From the NCBI RefSeq assembly GCF_030406385.1, contig NZ_JAUEPM010000001.1, positions 1 to 64,000 on the forward strand: a stretch of DNA of 64,000 nucleotides, written 5' to 3'. This document shows positions 46,499 to 56,054 of this stretch, one piece after another. Origin of the DNA: Microbacterium oryzae. Lineage in GTDB: Bacteria > Actinomycetota > Actinomycetes > Actinomycetales > Microbacteriaceae. Within the stretch, counting starts at the first letter, position 1. Each line of letters starts with the position of its first letter. A model generated the notes under the pieces. The model did no database searches, was not told the origin of the DNA, and worked only from the letters and a program-made list of their open reading frames with translations. The position numbers and the translations under genes are program-made.

Positions 46499-47779
46499 AT
46501 GACCGTCCCGACTGCCGCACGCGCCCACATCGACGACCTCGCCGCCTTCGTGAGCGCGTCGCCGTCGTCGTACCACGCCGCCGACGAGGCGGCGAGGCGT
46601 CTGGTGACCGAGGGCTTCATCCGCCTGAGCGAAGCGGAGGCGTGGGATATCGCTCCCGGCGGTCGATACGTCGTCGTGCGCGACGGGTCCGTGATCGCGT
46701 TCGTCGTGCCGCATGGCGCGACCGCGACGACGCCGTTCGCCATCGTGGGCGCGCACACCGACTCCCCCGGCTTCAAGCTCAAGCCGAAGCCCACGACCAC
46801 CGGCCCGGGTGGGTGGTGGCAGCTGGGCGTCGAGATCTACGGCGGCCCGCTGCTGAACTCCTGGCTCGACCGTGAGCTCGAGCTCGCCGGGCGCGTGGTG
46901 ACGGCGGATGGCAGGGAGCACCTCGTGCGGACCGGTCCCCTGCTGCGCCTCCCGCAGCTCGCCGTGCACCTCGACCGCTCGGTGAACGACGGCCTCGCAC
47001 TCGACAAGCAGCGCCACACGCAGCCGGTCTGGGGCTTCGGCGACCGGGAGAGCGCGGACATCCTCGCCGTCGTCGCGGAGCTCGCCGGCACGACCGCCGA
47101 CGCGATCGACGGCTACGACCTCGTCGTCGCCGACACGCAGACCCCGCGCGCGTTCGGCGCGGACGAGGCGCTCTTCGCGTCCGGCCGTCTCGACAACCTG
47201 CTGTCGACGCATGCCGCGCTCACCGCCATCCGCGATGCCCGGCCGACCGATGCGATCGCGATGTTCGCTGCGTTCGACCACGAGGAGATCGGCAGTGCGT
47301 CTCGGTCGGGCGCGGCGGGGCCGTTCCATGAAGAGGTGCTCGTGCGCGTCTCGACGGCGCTCGGCGCGGGGCCCGAGGAGCGCGCGCGGGCGTATGCGGC
47401 GTCGCTGCACGTCTCGAGCGACGTCGGGCACGCCGTGCACCCGAACTACGCCGATCGCCACGACCCGGCCAACCAGCCGATGGTCGGCGGCGGCCCCATC
47501 CTCAAGATCAACGCGAACCAGCGCTACGCGACCGACGCCCACGGAGCCGCCGCGTGGAACGCCGCGTGCCGGTCGGCCGACGTTCCGTCGCAGGAGTTCG
47601 TATCGAACAACGCCATCCCGTGCGGTTCGACGATCGGTCCGATCTCGGCGACGCGCCTCGGCATCCGCACCGTCGATGTCGGCGTGCCGATCCTCTCGAT
47701 GCACTCGGCGCGCGAGCTCACGGCGGTCGTCGACCCCTGGTACCTCTCCCGCGCAATGAGCGCCATCCTCGCCCACTGA
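46499..47779 (+). CDS. M18 family aminopeptidase
   Basis: 426 residues. Metal and catalytic motifs are IVGAHTDSPGFKLKP, FASGRLDNLLST, MFAAFDHEEIGSASRSGAAG, SSDVGHAVHPNYADRH and ILSMHSARELT. It is a zinc-dependent cytosolic exopeptidase, the bacterial counterpart of aspartyl aminopeptidase. ATG 46499, with GGAGGG close upstream. Confidence 0.95.
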   Translation: MTVPTAARAHIDDLAAFVSASPSSYHAADEAARRLVTEGFIRLSEAEAWDIAPGGRYVVVRDGSVIAFVVPHGATATTPFAIVGAHTDSPGFKLKPKPTTTGPGGWWQLGVEIYGGPLLNSWLDRELELAGRVVTADGREHLVRTGPLLRLPQLAVHLDRSVNDGLALDKQRHTQPVWGFGDRESADILAVVAELAGTTADAIDGYDLVVADTQTPRAFGADEALFASGRLDNLLSTHAALTAIRDARPTDAIAMFAAFDHEEIGSASRSGAAGPFHEEVLVRVSTALGAGPEERARAYAASLHVSSDVGHAVHPNYADRHDPANQPMVGGGPILKINANQRYATDAHGAAAWNAACRSADVPSQEFVSNNAIPCGSTIGPISATRLGIRTVDVGVPILSMHSARELTAVVDPWYLSRAMSAILAH

Positions 47780-47780
47780 G

Positions 47781-48638
47781 ATGACGACGTTGGCCTCTGC
47801 CGAATGGCGTGCGCGGGAGGAGGCACACGTCGCCCGCGCGGATGCGCTGACGGCGGAGCACCGTGCCCGCGCCGCGCGCGGCGAGAAGCACCCGGTATGG
47901 GACTTTCTCTTCACGTACTACTCGTACAAGCCGTCGGTGCTGCGGCGCTGGCATCCGGGTCCCGGCGTCGAGCTCGACGATGCTGCGTCCGACGAGCGGG
48001 CCGGATGGCGCTGGTACACGTCAGGGACAGCTCCGGGGTCGCTCGTGGTCGACCGCGACGGATTCGAGGCCGCGAAGCCGCACCTGCTGTCCCTCATCGG
48101 CGCCATCCTGCGCCGGACGGCGTCGCGGCCGGGCCAGTTCGGGTGCTTCGGCTTGCACGAGTGGGCGATGGTCTACCGACAGGGTGACCACCGCCATCCG
48201 CAGCCCCTGCGCCTCGGGCAGGACGCGACGGACGCCGTGGTCGATTCGCACGAGCTGCGGTGCACGCACTTCGACGCGTTCCGGTTCTTCACGCCCGACG
48301 CCGTGCCGCGGAACCGCGAGCTGCTGAGCCGCGAAGGGCAGCCGGAGCGCGAGCAGCCCGGGTGCCTGCACGCGGGCATGGACGTCTACAAGTGGGCAGT
48401 GAAGCTCGGGCCCCTCGTTCCCGGGGAGCTGCTGCTCGACGCATTCGAACTCGCTCGAGACATTCGCCGACTCGACATGGAGGCGTCGCCGTACGACCTC
48501 GCCGACTGGGGCTTCGAGCCCGTCGCGATCGAGACGCCCGAGGGCAAGGCCGAGTACGTGCGCCGCCAGCGTGAACTCGCGCCTCGTGCCAACGCGCTGC
48601 GTGCGCAGATCCTCACGGCGTGGCAGGGCAAGGGCTGA
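47781..48638 (+). CDS. Actinobacterial protein often labelled 3-methyladenine DNA glycosylase
   Basis: 285 residues. Recognisable blocks are HPVWDFLFTYYSYKPSVLRR, QFGCFGLHEWAMVY, THFDAFRFFTPDA, QPGCLHAGMDVYKWA, and EASPYDLADWGFEPVAIETP with EGKAEYVRRQREL. This family is widely annotated as a DNA glycosylase, but I see no known AlkA/Tag/AAG active-site motif, so the function is unproven. It starts one base after the aminopeptidase stop. Confidence 0.75.
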   Translation: MTTLASAEWRAREEAHVARADALTAEHRARAARGEKHPVWDFLFTYYSYKPSVLRRWHPGPGVELDDAASDERAGWRWYTSGTAPGSLVVDRDGFEAAKPHLLSLIGAILRRTASRPGQFGCFGLHEWAMVYRQGDHRHPQPLRLGQDATDAVVDSHELRCTHFDAFRFFTPDAVPRNRELLSREGQPEREQPGCLHAGMDVYKWAVKLGPLVPGELLLDAFELARDIRRLDMEASPYDLADWGFEPVAIETPEGKAEYVRRQRELAPRANALRAQILTAWQGKG

Positions 48639-48688
48639 TCGCTGCTGGACGCAACGCGTGTGGGCCTTCTCGGTAGCTGCACCGCGGG

Positions 48689-50428
48689 TCATCGCTGGGT
48701 CCATCGAATTCTCGTGTGGAGTCGGGTGGTGGAGGTGGGGGCGGGCCGGTAGCGGTGGTGTCGGTCGATCCAGTTCGGGGCGGCGATGTAGGGGGCGCCG
48801 TTTCGTATCTGGATGTCCCATCCGGAGTGTTCGAGGTGGTGGTGGTGCCACCAGCACAGCAGGACGCCGTTGTCGGTGCGGGTGGGGCCGCCTCGGGCGT
48901 GGTCTTGGACGTGGTGGATCTCGCACCAGGCGGCGGGGATCGTGCACCCGGGGATGATGCACCCGCCATCGCGGGCGACGATCGCTTTGCGCTGGGTGGC
49001 GGTGAAGGTGCGCTGCACGCTGGTGAGGGACAGGATCCTGCCGTTCGGGGCGTGCACGGCGCGGAGGATGTCGCCGCTGCACCCGATCCGCCGGGCGACG
49101 GACGCCGGCACGGCCCGGTGGACCCCGTCGAGATGCGCGATGCCGTGCTTCGAGCGACTCGGCGCTGATGGCGGCGGGGGCGGTGAGGGCGGTGGGGGCG
49201 GTGGTGGCTCGTCCCATGCGGGCTCGTCGCCCCACGCAGACTCGGGGAACCGCGTGGACGCGAGGTCCTGCTGCGCGACGTGGACCATGACCGTGGGGGC
49301 GGCGCCGCCGAGGGTTGGAGTCTCGGCTGCGCGGGAGGCGGCCTGCAGCATCGCCATGAGCGCGTCGTGACGCTTCTGCGTGGCCGTGCGCGGGTCGTGG
49401 ACGATTTCGTCCGACTCCCAGGCCGCATCGCCTCGATCCTCGGGAGCGGTTCCGTCGATGAAACCGCCGCCCTCGGGCGCCGCCACCTGTTCGTCAGCGG
49501 AATCGCCGGCGAACGCCACGGTGCGGGCGGGGTTCGTGTGCGCGGCGAGGAGGACCTGCAGAAGGGCGCCTGCTTCGGGGACGAGGACCCCGTTCACCCG
49601 GAAGTTCCCGTTCGGAAGCTCCGTGACCGTGAGGCTCCGAGCGCGGAGCGCCTTGTCGTGTTCATGGTCCGGATCGAACCCGTCCGCCGTGAGCACATCG
49701 ACCCACGCATCCGCGTGCGCCTTCACCACGCTCCACGGCGGCGGCAACACCCCACCTGCGGCAGCACCATCGGCTTCCGCATCCGCTTCCGCGTCGGCAT
49801 CGGCGCCAGCGGCGTCTGCAGCGGTCTCGGTCGCGGGGTCCAGGAGGTCGACAAGCGGACCGGGAACGGCAGCGTCGTCGAGGTCGGAGCCGATCGCGCC
49901 GGTGGCGATGCCGACCAGGTGCGCCTCCATCGCATCGATCTTGTACCGCTCCTCGGCCGGCAGCGCCTTCGACGCCGTATCGAACGCCTTCACCAGCAGC
50001 GCCGCCGGCTCCACCCCGATCCGCCCGGCCGCCAGGGCCGCCGCGAGGACCGGGCGCTCCGGCAGCAGCGGCAACCCCGTCGCGGACTCCCGCTGCCGGG
50101 TCCGCTCATCCAACCGCGCCCGCGAGGAGAGCGTCACCCCCGGCACCCCGGTCACCCGCTCCAGCACCTCCCTCCCGGTGCGGCACCCCAGCCCCTCCGA
50201 CAGCGGATGCTCCAACCCGCGCCCCGAACGTCGCGTCACCTCTCCCGCCGTTCGAACGCGGACGGCGTCAACCATCCGGCCCAGCTGCTCCACCCGCCCC
50301 GTCAGCGCCACGAGCTCCGCGTCGGGAAGCTGCTCGACCAGCCCCAAGACCCCGTCCAGCAGCTCCGCGACCGCACCCACCGAAGTGGCGGGAGCGGTTC
50401 GCGAGACCGGCCTGGCATCTTTGACCAT
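48689..50428 (-). CDS. DUF222 / HNH endonuclease (13E12 family)
   Basis: 579 residues. The N-terminal two-thirds is the DUF222 region (LLDGVLGLVEQLPDAELVAL). It is interrupted by acidic Ala-rich and Pro-rich low-complexity segments (about residues 200-220 and a poly-Pro run at about 420). The C-terminus is an HNH nuclease: CIIPGCTIPAAWCEIHHVQD then DNGVLLCWWHHHHLE. These genes are multicopy in actinobacteria and of unknown role. Confidence 0.9.
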   Translation of the reverse strand: MVKDARPVSRTAPATSVGAVAELLDGVLGLVEQLPDAELVALTGRVEQLGRMVDAVRVRTAGEVTRRSGRGLEHPLSEGLGCRTGREVLERVTGVPGVTLSSRARLDERTRQRESATGLPLLPERPVLAAALAAGRIGVEPAALLVKAFDTASKALPAEERYKIDAMEAHLVGIATGAIGSDLDDAAVPGPLVDLLDPATETAADAAGADADAEADAEADGAAAGGVLPPPWSVVKAHADAWVDVLTADGFDPDHEHDKALRARSLTVTELPNGNFRVNGVLVPEAGALLQVLLAAHTNPARTVAFAGDSADEQVAAPEGGGFIDGTAPEDRGDAAWESDEIVHDPRTATQKRHDALMAMLQAASRAAETPTLGGAAPTVMVHVAQQDLASTRFPESAWGDEPAWDEPPPPPPPSPPPPPSAPSRSKHGIAHLDGVHRAVPASVARRIGCSGDILRAVHAPNGRILSLTSVQRTFTATQRKAIVARDGGCIIPGCTIPAAWCEIHHVQDHARGGPTRTDNGVLLCWWHHHHLEHSGWDIQIRNGAPYIAAPNWIDRHHRYRPAPTSTTRLHTRIRWTQR

Positions 50429-50715
50429 GCCCTCACGATAGAAGCCACCACCGACATTCCCGGACCGGACAACCGAACATCCAGCAGGTGTGGAAAACCC
50501 ACCTCAGACACGCCGACGCGCGCACGCTGTGCACACGACGACGCTTAAAACGACGCTCCCACTCAATCTCCTTCAGTGCCTTAGCACCTCATCCGCTCGT
50601 CGCGCGAGCCAGATCGGCGGCAGAGTATCAAGCGCTCTACTTAACTCAGCAGGCGACCTCAGTCATCCGCCACGCGCGCCGAAAAGTAGCTGCCCCAGCG
50701 GCAACGACACAACCG
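50429..50715. other. Intergenic stretch without a gene
   Basis: Together with the palindrome to its right this leaves about 385 bases between the HNH gene and the glycosidase. Base composition is less GC-rich than the flanks. No gene or RNA recognised; the HNH promoter should lie here. Confidence 0.5.
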
Positions 50716-50770
50716 CATGTCCCACTTGTGCACCCCAAGACCCGGTCTTGGGGTGCACAAGTGGGACATG
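50716..50770. repeat. 55-bp perfect palindrome
   Basis: Two 27-base arms (50716-50742 and 50744-50770) are exact reverse complements around one central base. The outer arm is CATGTCCCACTTGTGCACC and the inner is CCAAGACC. It lies 43 bases past the stop of the minus-strand glycosidase. It could fold into a strong hairpin or cruciform. No T-tract follows on either strand. Confidence 0.9.
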
Positions 50771-50813
50771 CTCAGAAGGCCGGGCCCGGAGAGAAGGCCG
50801 GCTCGCGAAGCGG

Positions 50814-52094
50814 TCAGCCCTGGGGCGCGGCGCACTCCCCCTCGCACGGCAGCAGCGAACGCCCCGCGCCGCCGGCCTGGAGGCGCAGCGCGACGACGCG
50901 GGTCGCCGCCTCGGTCAGTCGCTCCTCCGACAGCGTCCCCGAGTCCACCGCCGCGGCGATGCCCGCAGCCATGTCGGGAGCGGTCTGCGCCGTCGAGCTG
51001 GCGACGGTGAGCACGAGGTCCGCGCCGGCGGAGAGCGCCATGATCGCGTTCTGCACGGGGTCCTGGTACTCCGGGCGCCCGCTCTGCACGAGCATCCCGA
51101 GGTCGTCCGTGACGGCGACGCCCTCGAAGCCGAGCTCATCGCGCAGGATCCGGTACCACTCGGGTGAGAGCGACGCCGGCGCCGGGTCGACGGCCGTGTA
51201 GGAGAGGTGCCCCATCATGACCAGCGGCGCCTGCGCGGAGATGCCGGCCAGAAACGGGCGCGCGTCCCGCGAGTTCCACCGCGACAGCGTCGTATCCGTC
51301 GCGGGGATGGTGAAGTGCGAGTCCTCGCGCACCGGCCCGTGCCCGGGGAAGTGCTTGAGCGCCGACAGCACGTACGGCGACTCGCCGCTCACAGCCGCCG
51401 CGACCCGCGACGTCGCCGCGCTCGGCGTCTCGCCGAGCACCCGGCTCCAGATGAACGAGCCGGTGTCTGCGGTCGTGTCGGCGACGATCCCGAAGTTGAC
51501 GCTGATGCCGGCACGCGCGACGAGCGCCCCGCGGGCCGCGAAGGCGGTCTCCGTCGCACCCGGCGACTGGTCGCGCAGCACGCGCGCAGAGGCCGCGTCA
51601 TCCCAGTAGAGACGGGACACCACGCCTCCCTCCTGGTCCACCGCGATGAGCGGTGGCAGCGCAGGGTCGACGGTCATGGCGTCGGTGAGCGCGCGCGTCT
51701 GCTCCTCCCACCCGACGTTCGCGCCCATCAGGAGGAAGCCGCCGAGGTTGCTGTCGGCGAGGTACGACCGCACGGTCTCCGCATCACGCGACGGGATGTG
51801 CCCCATCACAACGGTCCCCGCTCGCTGCGCGGGGGTCATCTCGGCGACGATCTGCGCCGCCCGGGCCGCGTACGCGTCGGACGAAGCCGCTTCCACGCGA
51901 ACCGTCGGCTCCGCAGGCGGGGCTGCGGATGGCGAGGGCTCGACCGAGGCGGATGGCACCGGCTCGGTCGACGGGGATGGCGACGTCTGCGCGGATGCGA
52001 CGGCGGGAGCTCCGGCGAGGAGGAGAGCGGTCACGACCGCGGCACCCGCCGCTCGGGTGAGAGCCCGCGTGCGTCCGGTCGATCTCGTCCTCAT
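50814..52094 (-). CDS. Secreted glycoside hydrolase family 3 protein (NagZ-like)
   Basis: 426 residues. A cleavable signal peptide (AAVVTALLLAGAPAVASA) and a Pro/Ser-rich linker lead to a GH3 barrel: LPPLIAVDQEGGVVSRL, SALKHFPGHGPVREDSH (His/Asp dyad region) and FEGVAVTDDLGML with the nucleophilic Asp. This pattern is that of beta-N-acetylglucosaminidases. It likely trims cell-wall or GlcNAc-containing glycans outside the cell. A GlcNAc/glucose PTS is found at 57431. Confidence 0.9.
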   Translation of the reverse strand: MRTRSTGRTRALTRAAGAAVVTALLLAGAPAVASAQTSPSPSTEPVPSASVEPSPSAAPPAEPTVRVEAASSDAYAARAAQIVAEMTPAQRAGTVVMGHIPSRDAETVRSYLADSNLGGFLLMGANVGWEEQTRALTDAMTVDPALPPLIAVDQEGGVVSRLYWDDAASARVLRDQSPGATETAFAARGALVARAGISVNFGIVADTTADTGSFIWSRVLGETPSAATSRVAAAVSGESPYVLSALKHFPGHGPVREDSHFTIPATDTTLSRWNSRDARPFLAGISAQAPLVMMGHLSYTAVDPAPASLSPEWYRILRDELGFEGVAVTDDLGMLVQSGRPEYQDPVQNAIMALSAGADLVLTVASSTAQTAPDMAAGIAAAVDSGTLSEERLTEAATRVVALRLQAGGAGRSLLPCEGECAAPQG

Positions 52095-52200
52095 AGCGCA
52101 ATGCTAAGCCGGGGCCCCGCGCGGGACACGGTGACGCGCAGCTCGCCCGCGCGTTCTCAGGTCACGCGGAGCAAGCGCGCCGGCGGCTACGCTCGGGACC

Positions 52201-52959
52201 ATGCCGTCCGAGCCCCTGCCGCCCGCCACCGCCCGCGCGCAGCTGGAGGCCCTCGCCGCGGATCACGACTTCGCGGGGCCCTGGGCGGCGGAGCGGGCGC
52301 GCATGATGCCCGCAGCTGGCCGCCCGGCCGCCGTCCTCGTCCTGTTCGGGGTGCTCGACGACCTGCCTGCCGCCGGCGCGCCCGCTCCGCAAGCCGCCGG
52401 CGCGCCCGCTCCGCAAGCGGCCGGCGCGCACAGCGAGGTCTCGCGCGATCTCGATGTGCTGCTGCTGGCCCGGGCGACGACCCTGCGGTCGCACCCGGGA
52501 GAGGTCGCCTTTCCCGGCGGCCGCGTCGACTCGCACGACGCCGACGTCACCGCCGCCGCGCTGCGCGAGGCGCACGAGGAGACCGGGCTCGACCCCGCCG
52601 GAGTCGACGTGCTCGGCGAGCTCGCGGCCATTCCCGTGCCCGCCTCCGGCCATCTCGTCACGCCCGTCCTCGCCTGGTGGCGCCGACCGTCCGCCGTGCG
52701 CGTCGTGGACGTCGGCGAGTCCTCGGCCGTGTTCCGCGCGCCGGTCGCCGACCTGCTCTCGCCCGCGTTCCGCTTCACGTCGGTCACGCGCCATCGCGGC
52801 AGAACCTGGCGCGGGCCGGCGTTCGTCGTGCCCGACCCTCGCACGGGCGAGGAGCGCGTGGTGTGGGGCTTCACCGCCGGCGTGCTCGACGCGATATTCG
52901 ACCGGCTCGGATGGACCCTCCCGTGGGATGCGAGCCGCACTCTGGACGTGCCCGCCTGA
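52201..52959 (+). CDS. Nudix hydrolase, CoA pyrophosphatase-like
   Basis: 252 residues. The Nudix box is GGRVDSHDADVTAAALREAH then EETGLD, with the CoA-type stretch LRSHPGEVAFPGG just before it. It should cleave CoA or related diphosphates. A 24-base tandem duplication (52372-52419) inserts two copies of the 8-residue unit AGAPAPQA before the catalytic domain. ATG 52201. Confidence 0.9.
   Translation: MPSEPLPPATARAQLEALAADHDFAGPWAAERARMMPAAGRPAAVLVLFGVLDDLPAAGAPAPQAAGAPAPQAAGAHSEVSRDLDVLLLARATTLRSHPGEVAFPGGRVDSHDADVTAAALREAHEETGLDPAGVDVLGELAAIPVPASGHLVTPVLAWWRRPSAVRVVDVGESSAVFRAPVADLLSPAFRFTSVTRHRGRTWRGPAFVVPDPRTGEERVVWGFTAGVLDAIFDRLGWTLPWDASRTLDVPA
52372..52428. repeat. 24-bp in-frame tandem repeat in the Nudix gene
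   Basis: The unit GCCGGCGCGCCCGCTCCGCA plus four bases occurs at 52372-52395 and 52396-52419, followed by 9 bases of a third copy. It encodes AGAPAPQA twice. Copy number could vary by slippage without breaking the frame. Confidence 0.85.
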
Positions 52960-52993
52960 CGCCGACGCTCGGCGGATCGGAGAGGATGGTCCG

Positions 52994-53827
52994 GTGACCA
53001 TCGGACTCCTCCTCGACGTCGACGGCCCGCTCGCGAGCACCGTCACCCGCACGCTGCGCGTGACCTCGATCGCGCCCGACCTCGTCGCGCTCGCCCACGC
53101 CGGCGCGCCCGTCGTGTTCAACACGGGCCGCTCCACGGCGTTCCTCGTCGAGCGCGTGATCCCGGAGCTCGCGGCTGCCGGCCTCCGACCCGACGCTCCC
53201 GTATGGGGCGTGGGCGAGAAGGGCGCGACCTGGTTCTCGCTCGAGCCCGATGCGCCGGAGGTGCGGGTCGGCGAGATCCACGCCGACCTCGAGCTGCGGC
53301 CGCCGCAGGCGCTCACGGACGCCATCCGCGCACTCGCCGACCAGCACACCGACCTCATGTTCTGGGACGACACCAAGCGCACGATGATCTCCATCGAGCA
53401 GAACCTCGACGTCGCGAGCGAGGCGTACCTCGCGGCACAGCCCGCGCTCGTCCGCGCCTGCCAGCAGGTCATCGACGACCAGGGGCTGAGCGACCGGTTC
53501 CACATCATCCCGACGATCATCTCCATCGATATCGAGCACGTCGACGCCGGCAAGGCGCTCGGCGCCGCCCGCGCGCTCTCCCTCGTCGAGCAGCGGATGG
53601 CCGCGCCCAGCCGCTGGTTCACGGCGGGAGACTCCCCCAGCGACTACGACATGGCGCGGTGGCTGCACGCCCGCGGCGACGCGGTCACCCATCTCGACGT
53701 GCGCGTGGACGGCGAGGCGATGACTGAGCCGTTCGAGGTCGTCCGGGAGATGCCGACGCCGGAGCGCGCCGAGGACGACATCACCGCGGAGCACCTCGGC
53801 CGGCTGCGGGCCGAGCTCCCCGCCTGA
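52994..53827 (+). CDS. HAD-superfamily-like hydrolase
   Basis: 277 residues from GTG 52994. The N-terminal motif LLLDVDGPLAST is HAD motif I and APVVFNTGRSTAFL is motif II. Near the end RWFTAGDSPSDYDMARWL is motif IV, as in Cof-type sugar phosphatases. The substrate is unknown. It follows the Nudix gene closely and may be co-transcribed. Confidence 0.82.
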   Translation: MTIGLLLDVDGPLASTVTRTLRVTSIAPDLVALAHAGAPVVFNTGRSTAFLVERVIPELAAAGLRPDAPVWGVGEKGATWFSLEPDAPEVRVGEIHADLELRPPQALTDAIRALADQHTDLMFWDDTKRTMISIEQNLDVASEAYLAAQPALVRACQQVIDDQGLSDRFHIIPTIISIDIEHVDAGKALGAARALSLVEQRMAAPSRWFTAGDSPSDYDMARWLHARGDAVTHLDVRVDGEAMTEPFEVVREMPTPERAEDDITAEHLGRLRAELPA

Positions 53828-53878
53828 CGACCCGCGCCCCGCTCGCGCGTCGTAGCCTGGAGGCGCGGAGGTGACGCC

Positions 53879-54475
53879 ATGGCAGCACGCGACGAGGAGC
53901 ACGTCGACCCGCGCTTGAGCGCGGTCCAGTACCGCATCGATCGCATGCGCGAGGAGCTCGGCGAGACGGACGACACCCCGACGGGCTCCGCGGGCGCTCC
54001 CGGGCTGACCGATCGACCCGCCTACGTCGAGATGGTCATCCAGCAGGCGATGCGCCGCGGCGAGTTCGACGACCTGCCCGGTGCCGGGCGCCCCCTCGAG
54101 GGCCTCGGCGAATCGCACGACCCCGACTGGTGGATCCGCCGCAAGATCGAACGCGAGGGGCTGACCGGGCTCGGCCCGCCCGCCCTGCAGCTGCGCTCGG
54201 AGCACGCCGGCCTCGCGCAGACGCTCGACACGATGTCGCGCGAGCAGGACGTGCGCGAGCACCTCGACGACTTCAACCGCCGTGTGAAGCTCGCGCGCAT
54301 GCAGCTGCTCGGCGGCCCGCCCGTTGTCACGCCGCTCGTGGACATCGATGCCGAGGTGGCCGGATGGGCCGCCCGACGGGAGGAGCGCCGGCAGGCGGCT
54401 CGCGCCGTCGCGGCGCCCGAGCAGACGCCGCGACGCCGGCGGCTGCGACGTCGTCGCGGCGCGGACGGCCGGTAG
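53879..54475 (+). CDS. DUF1992 (DnaJC28-like) domain protein
   Basis: 198 residues. The DUF1992 core reads VEMVIQQAMRRGEFDDLPGA then GRPLEGLGESHDPDWWIRRK. The C-terminus is very basic (RRRRLRRRRG). Function is unknown; no J-domain is present. 10 bases before the dGTPase gene. Confidence 0.88.
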   Translation: MAARDEEHVDPRLSAVQYRIDRMREELGETDDTPTGSAGAPGLTDRPAYVEMVIQQAMRRGEFDDLPGAGRPLEGLGESHDPDWWIRRKIEREGLTGLGPPALQLRSEHAGLAQTLDTMSREQDVREHLDDFNRRVKLARMQLLGGPPVVTPLVDIDAEVAGWAARREERRQAARAVAAPEQTPRRRRLRRRRGADGR

Positions 54476-54485
54476 CATCGGTCGG

Positions 54486-56054
54486 ATGACGGATGCACCT
54501 GCCGCCGACGCCGGCGCCGCTCTCGACGACGACCCGCGCACGGCGCGGCGCGTGCCCGAGGCGATCGACGAGTACCAGCGGCGCGAGCGCAATCCGGAGT
54601 ACCGCGTCGACGTGGAGCGCATACGCTTCTCTCCGTACTACTCGCGCCTGTCGGCGGTCACCCAGGTCATCGCCCAGGCCGGCGCGGGACTCGCCGTCCA
54701 CAATCGGCTCACGCACTCGGTGAAGGTCGCCGCCGTCGCCCGCGGCATCGCCGTGCAGCTGTCGCACAGCGCGGGCCCGGAGGGCGAGATCGTCGCCCGG
54801 CTCGGCGGCTGCGATCCCGTCGTCGTGCAGGCGGCCGCCGCGGCCCACGACCTGGGCCATCCGCCCTTCGGCCACCTCGGCGAGCAGGCCCTCGACCGGC
54901 TCGCGCGCGACCGCTTCGGTCTGCGCGACGGCTTCGAGGGCAACGCGCAGACCTTTCGCATCGTCACCCGGCTCGATGAGTACGACCGGGCCGGCGCGGG
55001 TCTCAACCTGACCGCCGCGGTGCGCGCGGCGGTGCTGAAGTATCCGTGGCTGCGCGCCGAGGGCGACGGCTGGTCCGGTCGACCGGAGGCCCCGCGCGGC
55101 ATCACTCCCGCCTCGCCCGGCAGCGGCGCCTACAAGTTCTCCGCCTTCGCGCTCGACGCGCACGAGATGCGCGCCGCCCGCGCTCCCTACCCCGCGATCG
55201 CGCCGCTGCAGCAGACGATGGAGTGCTCGGTGATGGACATCGCCGACGACATCGCGTACTCGCTGCACGACCTCGACGACTTCTACCGGGCGGGGCTGCT
55301 CAACCAGTCCACGATCTCCGCCGAGTTCCGCGCATGGCGCCGTGACCGCGCCGCCCTGCACGCCGCCGCCCAGGGCGACCTCGTGCTGTCGCAGCGCACG
55401 CCCGGTCGCTCGCTCGAGCTGCTGTGGCGGCGACTCGAGGCGAAGGACCCGTGGATCGCCGACGAGGAGGTCTTCGCAGCCGCCGTGGCCCGGGTGACGG
55501 ACGAGGTCATCGACGGTCTCCTCGCGGTGCCGTTCGACGGCTCCATGCTCACCGAGCGCACGCTGTCGCAGTTCACCGCCGCCTGGATCACCCGGCTGCA
55601 GCACTCCGTGACCGTCAGCGAGACCCCGCCCATCCGCTCCGGGCACGTCAGCCTCGACCGCGACGCGTGGCACGAGGTCGCGGTGCTGAAGTTCCTGCAC
55701 CAGCGCTTCATCCTCGAGCGCCCCGACCTCGCCCTGTACCAGCGCGGCCAGGCGAGCGTGCTCGAGCGCCTCGTCGACGGCTTCGCCGCCTGGCTCGACG
55801 ACCCGCACGACGTGCGGCGGGCGCCGCGGCGCCTCCTCGACCTCGTCGACCTCGCCGCCGAGGACTACGCCCGACTGCGCCGCGACGAGCCCGAGCTCGC
55901 CGACGCGTCAGACGGCGTCGAGCTGCGGCGGCGCGCGACGGGCCGCGGCATCATCGACTACGTCGCCTCGCTCACCGACGCGCAGGCCATGCACATCGAC
56001 GCGCTCATCAACGGCTCGCCCGAGCGTCTCTGGGACGCCGGCCAGGGCCTCTGA
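54486..56054 (+). CDS. dgt: Deoxyguanosinetriphosphate triphosphohydrolase-like protein
   Basis: 522 residues. HD-domain metal ligands appear in HNRLTHSVKVAAVARGIA, AAAHDLGHPPFGHLGEQALD and MECSVMDIADDIAYSLHDLD. These are the dGTPase signatures; it hydrolyses dNTPs to nucleoside and triphosphate. Start ATG 54486. Confidence 0.93.
   Translation: MTDAPAADAGAALDDDPRTARRVPEAIDEYQRRERNPEYRVDVERIRFSPYYSRLSAVTQVIAQAGAGLAVHNRLTHSVKVAAVARGIAVQLSHSAGPEGEIVARLGGCDPVVVQAAAAAHDLGHPPFGHLGEQALDRLARDRFGLRDGFEGNAQTFRIVTRLDEYDRAGAGLNLTAAVRAAVLKYPWLRAEGDGWSGRPEAPRGITPASPGSGAYKFSAFALDAHEMRAARAPYPAIAPLQQTMECSVMDIADDIAYSLHDLDDFYRAGLLNQSTISAEFRAWRRDRAALHAAAQGDLVLSQRTPGRSLELLWRRLEAKDPWIADEEVFAAAVARVTDEVIDGLLAVPFDGSMLTERTLSQFTAAWITRLQHSVTVSETPPIRSGHVSLDRDAWHEVAVLKFLHQRFILERPDLALYQRGQASVLERLVDGFAAWLDDPHDVRRAPRRLLDLVDLAAEDYARLRRDEPELADASDGVELRRRATGRGIIDYVASLTDAQAMHIDALINGSPERLWDAGQGL

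Noticed and set aside
50659-50847. Mirror-image small ORFs starting MSHLCTPRPG on both strands
   Set aside because: They arise because the palindrome reads the same on both strands; no ribosome site or conservation is evident.
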